DNA from: Phytoseiulus persimilis
Taxonomy: Eukaryota; Arthropoda; Arachnida; Mesostigmata; Phytoseiidae
NCBI GenBank assembly: GCA_037576195.1
Contig: CM075104.1
Span: 14,896,211 to 14,960,210, forward strand
Reading direction: 5' to 3'
Length of the DNA: 64,000 nucleotides
The position numbers were made by a program, and so were the translations under genes. Each line of letters begins with the position of its first letter. Position 1 is the first letter of the stretch. The notes under the pieces were generated by a model. That model saw only the letters and a list, made by a program, of their open reading frames with translations, had not been told where the DNA came from and made no database searches. Below are positions 25,216 through 35,719 of the stretch, piece after piece.

Positions 25216-26410
25216 GGCATCAGCTGTTTTTTTGCTGCTCCAGCATCAGAGGGAAGCAACATCGGAATCCGTTCGATGTTTTCTTCCGGAGTCAGATTTT
25301 ATCCAACCAGTGACCATCCGTGGGATATCCTGCCCCTCCAAGCGTAGTCGACATCGATGCTTCATTTGATATTTAGTCCACAGCGACATCAAATAGGGAC
25401 AATGACAGCGGAGTGCGGAGACAAAACCCATGGATGACCACTGCGAGCGAAATCAGGCAAGATTCCGATTCGAGAATCCGGTCGAACAGCCATTTGCTAG
25501 AACCAGGATAAGCATCGTTTCTACTCCTCGTTTTGAGAGATTCCCTGGATCCGATTCACTCGAGCTGGGCACGATGATGAGACGTTCCGACCAAAATTAT
25601 CCGACCGAAAGGCGACAACATTGGAAAACCGCAGAAACAACCGCAAAAGAATCGAAGAGGCTCCCGATTTCGATTACCAAATCCGCGATTCCTCCTGAGA
25701 GTCCCTGCTGCTCGTTGGTCTAGGGGCACTCATCTTCGCGATCCGTCATCGTCAGCAAAAACTAGAATTTTCTCAACGCAGCGACTTTTTCTTGTCGAGC
25801 AAAATCGATGAATCCATACACAAGTAGCGCTCTATGGGAGCTCCCTCTTCCTCTGATGCTCACGACAATGGTCTTGGAGCTTTTCGCGCCACGGACGCGT
25901 TAGCGTCCCTCCGTGCACCTCAACCCCTCTTGGGATCCAGGTGGGTCCCGGTCGAGAATCGCTGGACTGCAGCCTTGACCGGGTCGGACTGGGGGAAGCG
26001 GTGACTTTAGATCTCTCCGAGATCCAAGCGACATGAATATCAGAACCGCGAACCAATGCTTTATCGTCTGCCTTCCGTTCGGAGACTATCTGAAACGAAT
26101 CCCAGAAACCATCTGACTCGAACGACGAATGCCATCATCATGGTTTAATGACGAGAGCTGGAAGCTGTATGGGAACCGGAGAGCAGACGAGGAAATGAAA
26201 ATCTCATAAGTTTTTCTCCGTCATTCACAAGGATCTCCGTAATCTTGGCTACGATTCCTGCCAATCTGAGATCAGAGGTAGCAGCGGGGAAATTTTGTCG
26301 TCTCTTCCATTATCTTTCTTCTCTGTTTGCTCTCGACCCCATTGAATTGGTATTCGGGAACGACGAAAGGATTCTCAGAGGGGTCGGAACAGCTTATCGT
26401 TACAGGAGCA
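25216..26410. other. Intergenic, HAD pseudogene to six-Cys gene 1
   Basis: No gene supported. Remnants of HAD exon 2 might persist near 25320 (GGGATATCCTGCC), but the match is too short to call. Confidence 0.4.
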
Positions 26411-26416
26411 CTTTAT
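26411..26416 (-). terminator. Poly(A) signal of six-Cys gene 1
   Basis: AATAAA on the minus strand about 75 bp past the stop codon of the gene at 26489-27174. Confidence 0.6.
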
Positions 26417-26488
26417 TACAAATATTTTCTTTCCAAAGCTCGGGGTAGAACAAGTTCGAATGCGTTCCACTCAACGCGGAATCCGTGC

Positions 26489-27174
26489 TCAGGGAGCCGG
26501 ACAAGCCGATTCCAGATGATCTATGACGCACTTGATACTTCGATTTCTGACAGCGTTCCTCTCATCCTTGGAGCAGTCTTCGAAGGCTTTCCTCAATTCG
26601 GGAGAAGTTACGGATCCGGCGATCGAGCTCATTTTGGCCAGATCTACTTGCTGTAACAGGGATGGTCAATTTTCCGCAATAAGTCCCGATCCGATAGTTC
26701 GCTAAAATTCCAGGCATGACTTATTCGTAATATCATTGGAGGAGAAGCTGAAAGTAGAAAACATACCCTGTTATTCACGACGATACCGTAACCGTCGAGC
26801 ACACACCCGAGTCCTCTTCGGAACTTCGCCATATCACTACCTCCTGGCCTGTTCACACAGTCATCCATGATTGATTTTTTATCGGAGGGAATCTTTGAGC
26901 CCATGCACGCCCTCCATTTGCCGAAGGCTGTCGAGTCTGCTCGATGGTCCCCAGTGGCGGTATCGGCTAGAGGAGAAATGCTGTCAGGAGAAATGCTTCG
27001 GCTCGAGGGTTCTCCCTTCTCGGTAGCCGGGTGCCGTCGGAAGGCGGATTTCAGAGCTGATGACGACGCAGACCCCAATAGGCGGAGTTTTGATGATTGA
27101 CTTGGCAGAGAGAGAGAGAGATGCTCACCGGTAGCGAAACCAACTGACAGCAGGGCTAGGAGGAAGACCTTCAT
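26489..27174 (-). CDS. Secreted six-cysteine protein 1, three exons
   Basis: Exons 27174-27129, 26966-26767 and 26650-26489 on the minus strand join with phases 1 and 0 to give 135 residues. A signal peptide (MKVFLLALLSVGFAT) precedes a charged, probably helical mature protein with six cysteines at 36, 52, 70, 108, 123 and 132. Introns are 162 and 116 bp with GT..AG ends; acceptors are CTCTAG and TTACAG. A TTTAAA-type TATA element lies about 45 bp before the ATG. The gene at 30979-31622 is a paralogue with identical lengths for exons 2 and 3 (200 and 162 bp). The motif C-x(14-17)-CV(L/I)D occurs twice, suggesting an internal repeat. The last pair, C-x8-C, recalls helical six-Cys secreted proteins of arthropods (odorant-binding-like or microplusin-like), but overall spacing fits neither. 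Function unknown. Confidence 0.88.
27105..27120. repeat. Short (GA)n run inside intron 1 of six-Cys gene 1
   Basis: About seven GA units, lying just inside the intron after exon 1. Confidence 0.6.
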
Positions 27175-28012
27175 GGTTCTGCTTCACTGGACGGGTATGA
27201 TGCTAGAGATCGCGGAACGCACTTTTAAAGAAACTCGCAAAGGCTTCCCGGTGGAGAGGAAGAAGATTCCGAAAGTGCAGTGGCCCGGAAGTGATTCTGC
27301 TCGTTTCTACAACTCAGAAGTGTTTACGAGGGATCTTCCGGCGCCAGTAATCTCGCCGGAAGCCCGCGTTGATTTCCACGCGCTCTGTCACGCTGAGATA
27401 GTTCTCCAAAAGAGCCGGGGACAAACTTCATTCATAGCCATCTCTGATTCGAATCGCTGGAAAACACTCAGGTCACTTCTATTTCGACAAGATCAGTTTT
27501 TTTCTGGATCGCGTCGGAGCTCGTCAACATATTTATTTCCCCCACTCAGGTTTTCATCGTTGGGAAGCCTGGGTCGGAATGAGAGGGACTCGCTGGTATC
27601 ACTGGATCCGTCGATCGCGTAGAGCCAGTGGATCGTCTCACAACACTGCTCGTAACTCGACAGTTTCCGTTAAAGATTCCGTTCGCTGAGGACTAGCGTA
27701 GTTTTCAAGAACATATCTCAAGTGTTCCCCGAGATCGGCATCTCCGATTCTAGTCTCCCCAGGGGTGCGACAAGTCTTGGCTATCCAATGTTGATCCGAA
27801 TCAGCCGCAAGCTCCCGAAAGAATGCGGGAGCTCTTCTCCGATCTTCCACATACAAAGCCATCCAATCTTGAGACTCAGCCCCTCAGAGAGCTCGCGTTG
27901 TTGAGGAGACTGAAGCTCGCTCACCGATTCGGTTATGCATGCAGCCCCAGAGAGGAATCCTGAGGGAGTTTCCAACGGCGAATTTCGGTTTTTCGCGCGT
28001 GAGGCTTTTCAG
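27175..28012. other. Intergenic, six-Cys gene 1 to HAD2
   Basis: No gene supported in this stretch. Confidence 0.4.
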
Positions 28013-28016
28013 CAGT

Positions 28017-28026
28017 GGCGCCCTCT
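28017..28026 (+). promoter_or_regulatory. GGCGCCCTCT motif (CTCF-like core), copy 3
   Basis: Exact match in the context CAGTGGCGCCCTCT, shared with the copy upstream of innexin B. About 210 bp before the HAD2 ATG; pairs with an inverted copy at 28064. Confidence 0.5.
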
Positions 28027-28063
28027 TTGTGGACAGCCTTCGGAAGCTTCAACTGGGAACGGC

Positions 28064-28073
28064 AGAGGGCGCC
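28064..28073 (-). promoter_or_regulatory. GGCGCCCTCT motif (CTCF-like core), copy 4, inverted
   Basis: AGAGGGCGCC on the plus strand, in opposite orientation to the copy at 28017, 37 bp between them. Confidence 0.5.
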
Positions 28074-28232
28074 GTTTTCCATGTGTTGCTCTGCTGTGGA
28101 GTCCTGATCACGATCGTCAAGCACCGCTTGATCATTCACGGGCGTCAATTTCAATTCGTTCGAATGGAATCTTAGAGGTCATTCGCGTCCCTGTGCTCAT
28201 CGTTCAGCTCTGCTTCTTACCCCAGTGCCATA

Positions 28233-29235
28233 ATGTCGAAACTATTGACTAAAGCAGAGTGGTCGGCTCTTTTCCCCAAATTGAAGTACGTTCTATCCGA
28301 TTGCGACGGAGTTTTGTGGAACGGTGACAGCGCGATCGAAGGCGCGCGGGAATTCTTGGCGACTCTTCGCAAGGATGGGAAACGGGTGTGTTTCGTAACG
28401 AACAACAGTACAAAAACCCGAGAACAGATCGTCAGCAAATGCTTGAAGTTGAAGTTCGAAGCCGAACTCAGCGATGTTTACGGTACGGCGTATGCCACCG
28501 CCGCCTATCTCAAGACTCTCAACGTCAGTTCGGTGTATCTAATTGGTTCTCCCGCGATCCATCATGAGATAACGTCTCTGGGTATCAAATGCAGCGGACT
28601 CGGCCCCGATGAACTGGGCGGAAATTGGAACTCGTGGTTGAACGTGAAACTGGAAGAGGGGATTCAAGCGGTCGTGGCGGGATTCGATGAACACTTTTCT
28701 CTGGCGAAGGTCTGCCGCGCGGCGTCCTATCTGCTCGATCCAGATTGTCATTTCATTGTTACGAACCGCGATCAAAGTCTGCCATCAGAGCGTAAAGGTA
28801 CGGATAGCTGGTCATCTCTGCCGCAACATAACAGGAAGAGCTGTGGACAGCGTCCAATCACTGGGTTGGGGCCCCTTCTCGAAGCCACAGCTCAATATCC
28901 GTACGTTCCAACCGTTCGTTCCAGATCTTGTCCTGCCTGGGACCGGCTGCATAATATCCTGCCTCGAGACGGCTGCTGGACGACCGCCGATAGTGGTGGG
29001 TAAACCCTATCCGACTATGATAGAGCTTCTTAAAAAGCAGTTCCCTGACCTTGATCCCGAAAATACGCTCTTCATCGGCGATCGACTCAACACGGATATC
29101 GAATTGGGCCGGAGACAGGGTTTCAAAACTCTGTTGGTCGAGTCCGGTGTCCACAATCGAAACGATATCGACCCTTCCGAAGCACCCACCTACTATTTAC
29201 CATCGTTGAACGAGGTTTGCAAATTCTCGGACTGA
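28233..29235 (+). CDS. HAD2: HAD-superfamily IIA phosphatase (PGP/chronophin-like), two exons
   Basis: Exons 28233-28797 and 28925-29235, joined across a 127-bp intron (AAAG|GTACGG .. TTCCAG|ATCTTG, phase 1), give 291 residues. Motifs: SDCDGVLW with Asp23 and Asp25, FVTNNST, GKP at 214-216 and GDRLNTDI at 240-247. All catalytic residues of the family are in place, so the enzyme should be active as a small-molecule phosphatase. The intron falls at the same residue and phase as in HAD1 (just before LVLP), so the two arose by DNA duplication, not retroposition. Two CTCF-like motifs lie in opposite orientation 160-215 bp upstream. AATAAA follows at 29282, 47 bp past the stop. Confidence 0.94.
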
Positions 29236-29281
29236 ACCCAGGAAGAACTGTACTAACTGGTTCACGGTTCTCCAAATCACG

Positions 29282-29287
29282 AATAAA
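29282..29287 (+). terminator. Poly(A) signal of HAD2
   Basis: AATAAA 47 bp past the HAD2 stop codon. Confidence 0.65.
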
Positions 29288-29431
29288 CTCCTTCTAGAAT
29301 GCAAAGATGGTGTTTGTCCGCTGGAAAATCAAACTCCTTCGTCCATAGTGATGGCAATCGCTCCCCCAAGGGATCGCACTCCTTTTCCTGAACGAGATCA
29401 GCGCATCCTGTGAGCAGAGGGAGCGATATTA

Positions 29432-29442
29432 GGGGGGGGGGG
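29432..29442. repeat. Eleven-base G run
   Basis: Uninterrupted poly-G between HAD2 and the mariner; may be prone to length variation. Confidence 0.7.
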
Positions 29443-29587
29443 AAATGAAATGTTTGTCCGGTTTCCGAGAATCCAAACTTTGACGCGTCCCGTGAGAAAC
29501 GCATGCAGTCTGCCGTCGGAGCGACCATTGCGTGTTGTTGGAGGACGGGATTGAACGCATTGATGTTAGCGACATTCGTCTCGGCTG

Positions 29588-30682
29588 GCCGTTTTTTCTG
29601 TGGTGAAGCAACTAAATGGAGTCACATCGAAAGGATTTTCGAGCAATTCCACTTTTCAAGTTCAAACTTGAAGATACAGCTGCACACTCGGCTGAAGAGT
29701 TGTGTGCGCCATTCGGACCTCCTTGAGTAACAGTCAAGACAGTCGAAATATGGTTCCGGAAATCTCGCGTGGCAGACATCAACCTCAAAGATGCTCCAGG
29801 GTCTTGCAGACCTGAAGAGGTTGACGGCGATGCCTCAATCACAGCATTGGAAGAGAGTCCTGGGATGAGTACTGTTGCCATAGCGGAGAGTCTGAGTGTC
29901 AGTGAACATGCGATCCGGAATCATTCGCATGCAGTGGGGAGAGTTTATGAGCTCGGACAATGAATGCCCCATCTCTTAACGTCTTGTCAGAAACAAATGC
30001 GTGCGACTGTGCGCAGTTCCGGGGTGCTACGACACTCCATGTGCAGCTCCCTCGACCGGATCGTTACTGGTGATGCGAAGTGGGTCCAATACGACAACAA
30101 AACCTGTGAGCACTACTGGGTTCCTCGAGCAGCATCGATCCTCGGGCACGTGGAGCAGAAAACCGTGAAAAAAAAGCTCCTTCTGTGTGTCTGGTGGAAT
30201 GACAAAGGAATCGTACTCCGTGGATTCTTGAAACCCGGCGAAACAGTTACTGCTGAAGTATTCTTTGCGCAGGGGGAGCGGGTGTATGAAGCTTTGCTCA
30301 GGAAGCAACCCAGTCTCATGACAAGACGGGTAGTTATCCTTGAACGTGACAACGCGAGGCCCCACATTGCAAAGACCACCCAGGACACCATCACGAGATT
30401 GAAATTCGAGGTTCTGCCGCATCCATCTTACTCTCCGAACCTTGCCCCGTTGGATTATCACGTCTTCCCCGATTTGTAAGGTTAGATTCCGAAGAGCCCC
30501 TGTAAGACGCTGTTGTATTCTTATTCGAAGAAAACGAAGTTGAGCTTCAACAAAAAGGTGTCGCTGCCTTGGTGGATTGGTTGAGGAAGTGTCTGGCTGT
30601 CGTGGGAGATGGCTTCGATTGGAATGGGTCTTGGTAATGAAGAATGGTGATAATTCGAATTTTCGGGGGGAAAAAACGGGGC
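29588..30682 (+). mobile_element. Broken mariner-type DNA transposon (DD34D)
   Basis: The transposase region runs from about 29616 (MESHRKDFRAI start, typical of mariner) to about 30637, roughly 1020 bp, near the usual full length of about 345 codons. The helix-turn-helix part and linker (SITALEESPGMSTVAIAESL) and the catalytic part are readable. The catalytic residues are Asp in TGDAKWVQYDN, Asp in LERDNARPH, and Asp in YSPNLAPLDYH with exactly 34 residues between the last two, the mariner DD34D signature. The frame is broken by in-frame stops (one after AAHSAEELCAPFGPP, one where ELGQ meets MPHLL) and by a frameshift after YHVFPDL, so it is inactive. Short inverted matches (GGCC followed by GTTTTTTC near 29590; its complement near 30675) may be remnants of the terminal repeats. 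The true ends are uncertain. Confidence 0.88.
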
Positions 30683-30902
30683 CAAGTTCAGCTGCTGAAC
30701 TAGTGGTTCCGTAGGCTTACGTTCCACATCGATCTGATCAACGACCAGTAAATTGGAAGGGCTGGGCTGAAATATGAACCCCCGATTCCGTTCAGAGTAG
30801 ACACAGGTCCTAAATAGAGCATATTGCAAGCAGCGTCACGGTATCGCTTTGCATCATGACAAATCCCAGATTGCAAGTTCCGAAAGTTTAAATGGATTCA
30901 AA

Positions 30903-30908
30903 TTTATT
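30903..30908 (-). terminator. Poly(A) signal of six-Cys gene 2
   Basis: AATAAA on the minus strand about 70 bp after the stop codon of the gene at 30979-31622. Confidence 0.6.
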
Positions 30909-30978
30909 CTCTCCGACACTCGAACGGGTTCAGACTTTTAACGATTCCTCGCTCGTCGGTGCGGTGCGCGCTCCTCTC

Positions 30979-31622
30979 CTAGGACGAGAGCTTACAAGAC
31001 GTCTCGAGATTATCGATCACGCATTTAATTGTTCGATCTTCGGAGACGTTCTTGTCGTCTTTGGGACACTCTGTGAATGCCGCCTTCAGCTCCGGAGAAG
31101 GAATCGAAGACGCCGCTGATGCCATTTTGGCTTGGTCAACCTGCGTAGAATCGCAATTATTTCTGTAGCGTTAGAGTAACTCTGAGCTCCCTAAGGGCTA
31201 CGAGACAACGGGAAAAAGTAACTACGCGGAACAGAAAGTACGCCCAAACTGCTGCCTTGCTGGAACAAACCTTGTGGTCCTTGAGAACGCCATAGCTGTC
31301 CAAAACGCAGCTGAGTCCGCGGCGGAACTTGCTCATGTCGGTGCCACCGGGTTTCTTGAAGCAATCTTCGTGAACTTTCTGCTTGTCGGCCGGTAGTTTC
31401 GAAGCAAGGCAATTTCTCCATTTGCCGAACTTGCTATCATCTGACGCATGGTCTCCGGATGCGGTGTCCGCTGAAAGATGAAGCATACTCTTTGGTTGCC
31501 ATGGAATACCGCGGGAAGGCTCAGGATCGGCATTTCTCCAATTTTGAATTTCCTGACAGCTTCCGCGTACCTGACACGTCGCATGCAAGAACGATCAATG
31601 CCACAGCGAAGAAGAGTTTCAT
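30979..31622 (-). CDS. Secreted six-cysteine protein 2, three exons
   Basis: Exons 31622-31571, 31470-31271 and 31140-30979 on the minus strand, phases 1 and 0, give 137 residues. Signal peptide MKLFFAVALIVLACDVS, then six cysteines at 38, 54, 72, 110, 125 and 134, spaced exactly as in protein 1. Introns are 100 and 130 bp (donors GTACGC and GTTTGT; acceptors TTTCAG and ACGCAG). Conserved blocks with the paralogue include the FGKWR, RPGG/KPGG and KFRRGL segments. The gene sits at the 3' side of HAD2 in convergent orientation, as its paralogue does next to the HAD pseudogene. No family name can be given. Confidence 0.88.
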
Positions 31623-32570
31623 TTTTGACCTGAAAATCATGAAATCGTTAGGAAGTACATCACAAGTCCGAGATTGGAGTGTCAGAAGCTGGTTGCAGAA
31701 GAAGGCTCTCCGCAGAAAATCGATTTATTGAGACAGATGATCAGGATCAAGATCCCTTCACGCACCGCTCGAGATCTTTGGGCTTGGCGGGTGACGGAAT
31801 CAAAAATGAGCGCTTGATCCGCAGGAGCCTTAAGTTTTCGTTCCCCCCTATTTCGCTTCCATCAGCTCTGCCGCAAGGTTGCTGCGGGTTTCCGCCTACC
31901 AACAGCCTTCGTCGACTGTTCTCGGCGGCTCCGTTGCAACTTGCACCACTCTCTCGGCCCATAGAGCTCAACCACCGTTCGGCAACACACGAGCCAATCA
32001 TTCATCCCATGAGAACTCGCTACCTTGGAGACCTATGGATACTCCTAACCAGGAACGATCCGATCCTTCACCTTTTGTTCCCGCTGACTGGGTTCAAGCT
32101 CATGGAACGACGATCGTCCGATCGATTCGTTTCTGTCGAAAGATTTGGCGAGAGCAACGAGAACAGAGTGTACAGTTCTCTCATAACAAACACCGCTTGA
32201 GGGGCACGACGTTCACAAATAAATTTCGAGCCATCCAGGCGCATTATCAGAACGAGGAAGCAGAGTAGCGGATTCCATCGTAGCGTGCTCAATGACGATG
32301 CACAACAGAGCGGATCGACGATCCCGGTAAGCTCTGTCGGAACTTTCACCTTGTCCTCAACGCCGGAAGGAAACTTCTGTAGGGACCCGCCTCACAGATT
32401 TGTTGCGGTCGGAGTTACAGAGTTTCCTTCGACGGCAGGATGGTTAGACACGGCGGTAGGAGCGTCTAAGACTCTGAATTGTCGACCGAGAAACCCAAAC
32501 AAGCCTCTCACCACATCCTTTGGGGAACAGAGAAATAGTTAAACTCCGACTTCCGAGAGCCATTCCTCCA
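31623..32570. other. Intergenic, six-Cys gene 2 to innexin C
   Basis: No gene supported; short overlapping frames only. Confidence 0.45.
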
Positions 32571-32598
32571 TAGTCGAGGCTCAGTGCAGTGCGCGAAA

Positions 32599-33798
32599 AT
32601 GGATTTCGTCAAGAAAGTGCAGAGTTTGCTCACTTACAAGAGCGATCGCATCCACATCGATGATCTTCACTGCAAACTGCATTACCGTTTGACAGCGACC
32701 TTGCTGTTCATCTGTGCTGTGCTCGTGACTTCGCATCAGTACATCGGAGACCCGATAGATTGTTACGCGCGTACCACCATTCCTCTCGATAGAGTCGACC
32801 GCTACTGTTGGGTTCAGAAAACCTTCAGCTCTGTCGATCACTGGAACGGTCGCGTAGGCACTGACGTCGCTTACCCGGGAGTGGCGCATCCCACGAACAA
32901 AGTGGTTCACCATGCGTACTATCAATGGGTGTGCTTCGTACTTTTCCTGCAGTCTCTGTCGTTTTACGTTCCACATCGCCTTTGGAAAATCGCTGAGGGC
33001 GGCCGAGTCAAGCGCCTCGTCCGACTTGTCGAGAACCAGCTTGAAGACACGAGCGCAATTGAGGGCCGCTTGAAACAGATCACCCGTTACCTCAATAACT
33101 ATCGTGGGGATCACCGGTTTTATGGATTCTGCTTCGTTGGCTGTGAGCTACTCTATCTTTTCAATATTGTGAGCCAGCTGCTCCTTTTGGATAAGTTCCT
33201 GGGTGGAAATTTCCTGAAGTATGGGCTCGACGTGATCAGATTCTCTGAATGGGATCAGGATAGCCGGGTCGACCCGATGATCATGAGGTTCCCCAGGGTC
33301 ACACAGTGCACCATACGATTCTTCGGATCAGGTGGCGGACTGCAACAGATGGATGCCATCTGCTTCCTCCACGTGAACGTTCTGAACGAAAAAATATTCC
33401 TCGTCATCTGGTTCTGGTTCGTATTTGTGTTATTCGCGACGACAGTCTCTCTGTTGTACCGCGTGGTCATCGTCATAAACGTGCGGAACGTCAGATGGCT
33501 GTGTCTCAGAACAAAGGACATCGGATACGAATACTCGGGAAGAGCGCGCTGTCTGACCTGTCGCGCCGAATTCGGGGACTTTGTCTTGCTGCATTTGCTC
33601 TCGAAAAACTTGGACCGCTTGCATTTCTCGCACATCTTGAAAGCCGCCATCGACGCATACGATGAAGTGAAACTGCGGACCGTCGAGACGAAAAGCTGTC
33701 TCAAAGAGCACTTCGTCGATACAAGCAGCACGAAAATTGTGAATGGAAACAACCGAAGCCAGCATATCATCAAACGTAGCAGCGTCACAAATTTGTGA
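32599..33798 (+). CDS. Innexin C, divergent, single exon, long tail
   Basis: A 399-residue innexin starting at the ATG at 32599 (context AAAATGG). It has IGDPIDC and RYCWV in the first loop and YYQWV in TM2. The second loop is unusual: GSGGGLQQMDAICFLHVNVLNEK replaces the near-invariant GSSGDIQ..MCILPINIINEK of the other five copies, although both cysteines (CTIRF, ICFLH) remain. The C-terminal tail is about 30-40 residues longer than in the others and basic/polar, with two extra cysteines near CLTCRAEF. Intronless. AATAAA at 33886. A TCAGTG initiator-like element sits 13-18 bp before the ATG. It is probably a functional but fast-evolving member. Confidence 0.95.
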   Translation: MDFVKKVQSLLTYKSDRIHIDDLHCKLHYRLTATLLFICAVLVTSHQYIGDPIDCYARTTIPLDRVDRYCWVQKTFSSVDHWNGRVGTDVAYPGVAHPTNKVVHHAYYQWVCFVLFLQSLSFYVPHRLWKIAEGGRVKRLVRLVENQLEDTSAIEGRLKQITRYLNNYRGDHRFYGFCFVGCELLYLFNIVSQLLLLDKFLGGNFLKYGLDVIRFSEWDQDSRVDPMIMRFPRVTQCTIRFFGSGGGLQQMDAICFLHVNVLNEKIFLVIWFWFVFVLFATTVSLLYRVVIVINVRNVRWLCLRTKDIGYEYSGRARCLTCRAEFGDFVLLHLLSKNLDRLHFSHILKAAIDAYDEVKLRTVETKSCLKEHFVDTSSTKIVNGNNRSQHIIKRSSVTNL

Positions 33799-33885
33799 CC
33801 CCGTTCGCGCCATCAGATAACAGACATCGAGCTCGGCACTCCATTCCAGGATTCATCCTCCTGTTCAAAGAAGTAGAACTACGCA

Positions 33886-33891
33886 AATAAA
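33886..33891 (+). terminator. Poly(A) signal of innexin C
   Basis: AATAAA about 90 bp past the innexin C stop codon. Confidence 0.6.
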
Positions 33892-33899
33892 TATCACTA

Positions 33900-35150
33900 C
33901 GACTGTTGAGATCTCCAACCGACGATCCGGACTTTTTCTGTCGAGAAACAAGCGGTACAGTGGGGGAAAGCGGCGGAAATCGTCTCATTGAGTCAGTGAG
34001 GACTCAGAAACATTCTTCCCAACTACCATTCTACTTTAGTGTCGGACTTACGAGCCAGCTCCGATAGTTCCAACCCGAACAAACACTTCTGAGCTGCCGA
34101 CCGGCACATACAGTATGGCGAAATAGAGCATCGACTTTAATCGAATCGTGACGAACAGAAATCAGATCACTCGAGACTCGTGATCGATCGGTCTATCCAT
34201 CGATTCAGAGAGCAGTAAACATTGAATCAGCAAGAGTAGGGCTCTCAGCGCTGACCATACTCGCTCTGTCGTCCGATCCTAGATTGCGAACATAGAAAAC
34301 AACTTCCTCGGCGGCGTCCCAAATACCTGGTCAGAATCCGACGCGTTCTTCACGATAGCAAGCTTCGGAATGTTGCTGAAGGCCTTCGCTTATCTGTGTG
34401 CGGCGAGCGATCGAGGAGGAAATCGGAGAGGCTCGTTTCTCAACCAGATTGAATAAACCGTAACAGGGAAAGAAACGTCAGACCAAACTTCTCCACCGCG
34501 GTCGGGCATCATGAGACCGTGGATGTGCTTATCCACGTTTCTAGCGGTCTCTCCGCCTGTCCAGCTAATCAACAGGATGACTTGTTACTACCGATACTTC
34601 TACACGAAGCTCGGCCAAGCCATATCACTCGGCCAACATTCACTGACAGCCCCACCGAGAAGAATCCAACGAGCGGCACGTTTCAGCTCAATAAGATAGA
34701 ACAGAAAAAACAGCTCTTACTGAACCGCAGCGGCGAAATCTGGTATTGATCGTGGAGTGAAAAACAGGCACTGCAACGTGATTGTCAGGCCTGACTCTTT
34801 ATACTTGGATGGTGCAGATTGCAGGATTGGCAGCATCCAGCGAACAATCGTCATTTGCTCTATCAATGCTTTATGCAGAGTGACGTTTCCGGCGGATTGT
34901 CCTCTGGCCGGACAAAAGACCAAACACCGATCCGCAGAAAAAAAAAGTGTTTTCCCGGGATTGAACTTCCCGATCACGCAACTGAAACGGGCGAGATCAA
35001 TGACAAAGCGAACTTAGTCTCCGGTGCCCAACGCAACGCGATGATATCATCAACATATCACACAAACAACTACTTCCCGGATACAGGAGCCGAGTTCCAG
35101 AGTGCATGGGCTTCCCGAGCTCAGCGAGGGGATTCAGAGAGCTGCGTGAC
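33900..35150. other. Intergenic after innexin C
   Basis: No gene I can support. A minus-strand frame at 34390-34572 has protein-like composition but no splice context I trust. Confidence 0.4.
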
Positions 35151-35158
35151 CTCGAGCT

Positions 35159-35704
35159 TCAGCGGTCCCCTCGGATAGATTCGCGAAACAAGCCGAGACC
35201 ACAACAAGATGCCTTGCGAGCGACAGAGCAACGATCCAGCGGAAAATCTCCCAGTGGTGACATACGCCTCGAAAGAGTACACGGGTATAGTTTTATTGCT
35301 CTTGTCGGTAGGCGATCAATACGACGATGCGCATCCTCTCGGGGTTGGGCGCTCCGAGACACCGTTAACCAAGGCGGAATCGGTACTACGAATAGAGGCG
35401 AATCCGGTCTTGAGAAACTCTCGGATACGATGCGAGGTATTTTTACTCACGCGTTCCGCTTTCCTCGCACATGTCAAGTTTAACTCTCGTCGTTTCCACT
35501 GAAATTATGTCACCTGGAGACACAGCCGGCAATGTAACTCACGTGGTGGCCTGATCTTCAGACTTCGAAGTTGGAGAGCCTTCTGAATATTTACCAACCG
35601 AAGCTGATTTTTTGCAATACTCTCTGTTGGTGCGCTCTCTGTGGAATCAGCTACTCTCCCGGGAGCGTTCTTCGCCTCGTCGGCGCGAGCCACTCCAGGA
35701 GCAA
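35159..35704 (-). CDS. Candidate spliced gene, last three exons, unrecognised product
   Basis: Three minus-strand segments fit together: 35704-35543 (after TTTGTTCAG, before GTGAGT), 35498-35451 (48 bp, after ATTTCAG, before GTGAGT) and 35385-35159 (after TATTCGTAG, to a TGA). All junctions are phase 1 and the frame stays open for about 145 codons. The central part (NQLRLVNIQKALQLRSLKIR) looks like an amphipathic helix, loosely like a growth-factor propeptide, but this is not enough to name a family. The 5' exon is unresolved: an open, signal-peptide-like stretch lies at 35900-36020 with no ATG in a matching phase. Chance fit of splice sites remains possible. Confidence 0.35.
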
Positions 35705-35719
35705 CTGAACAAACTGTGT

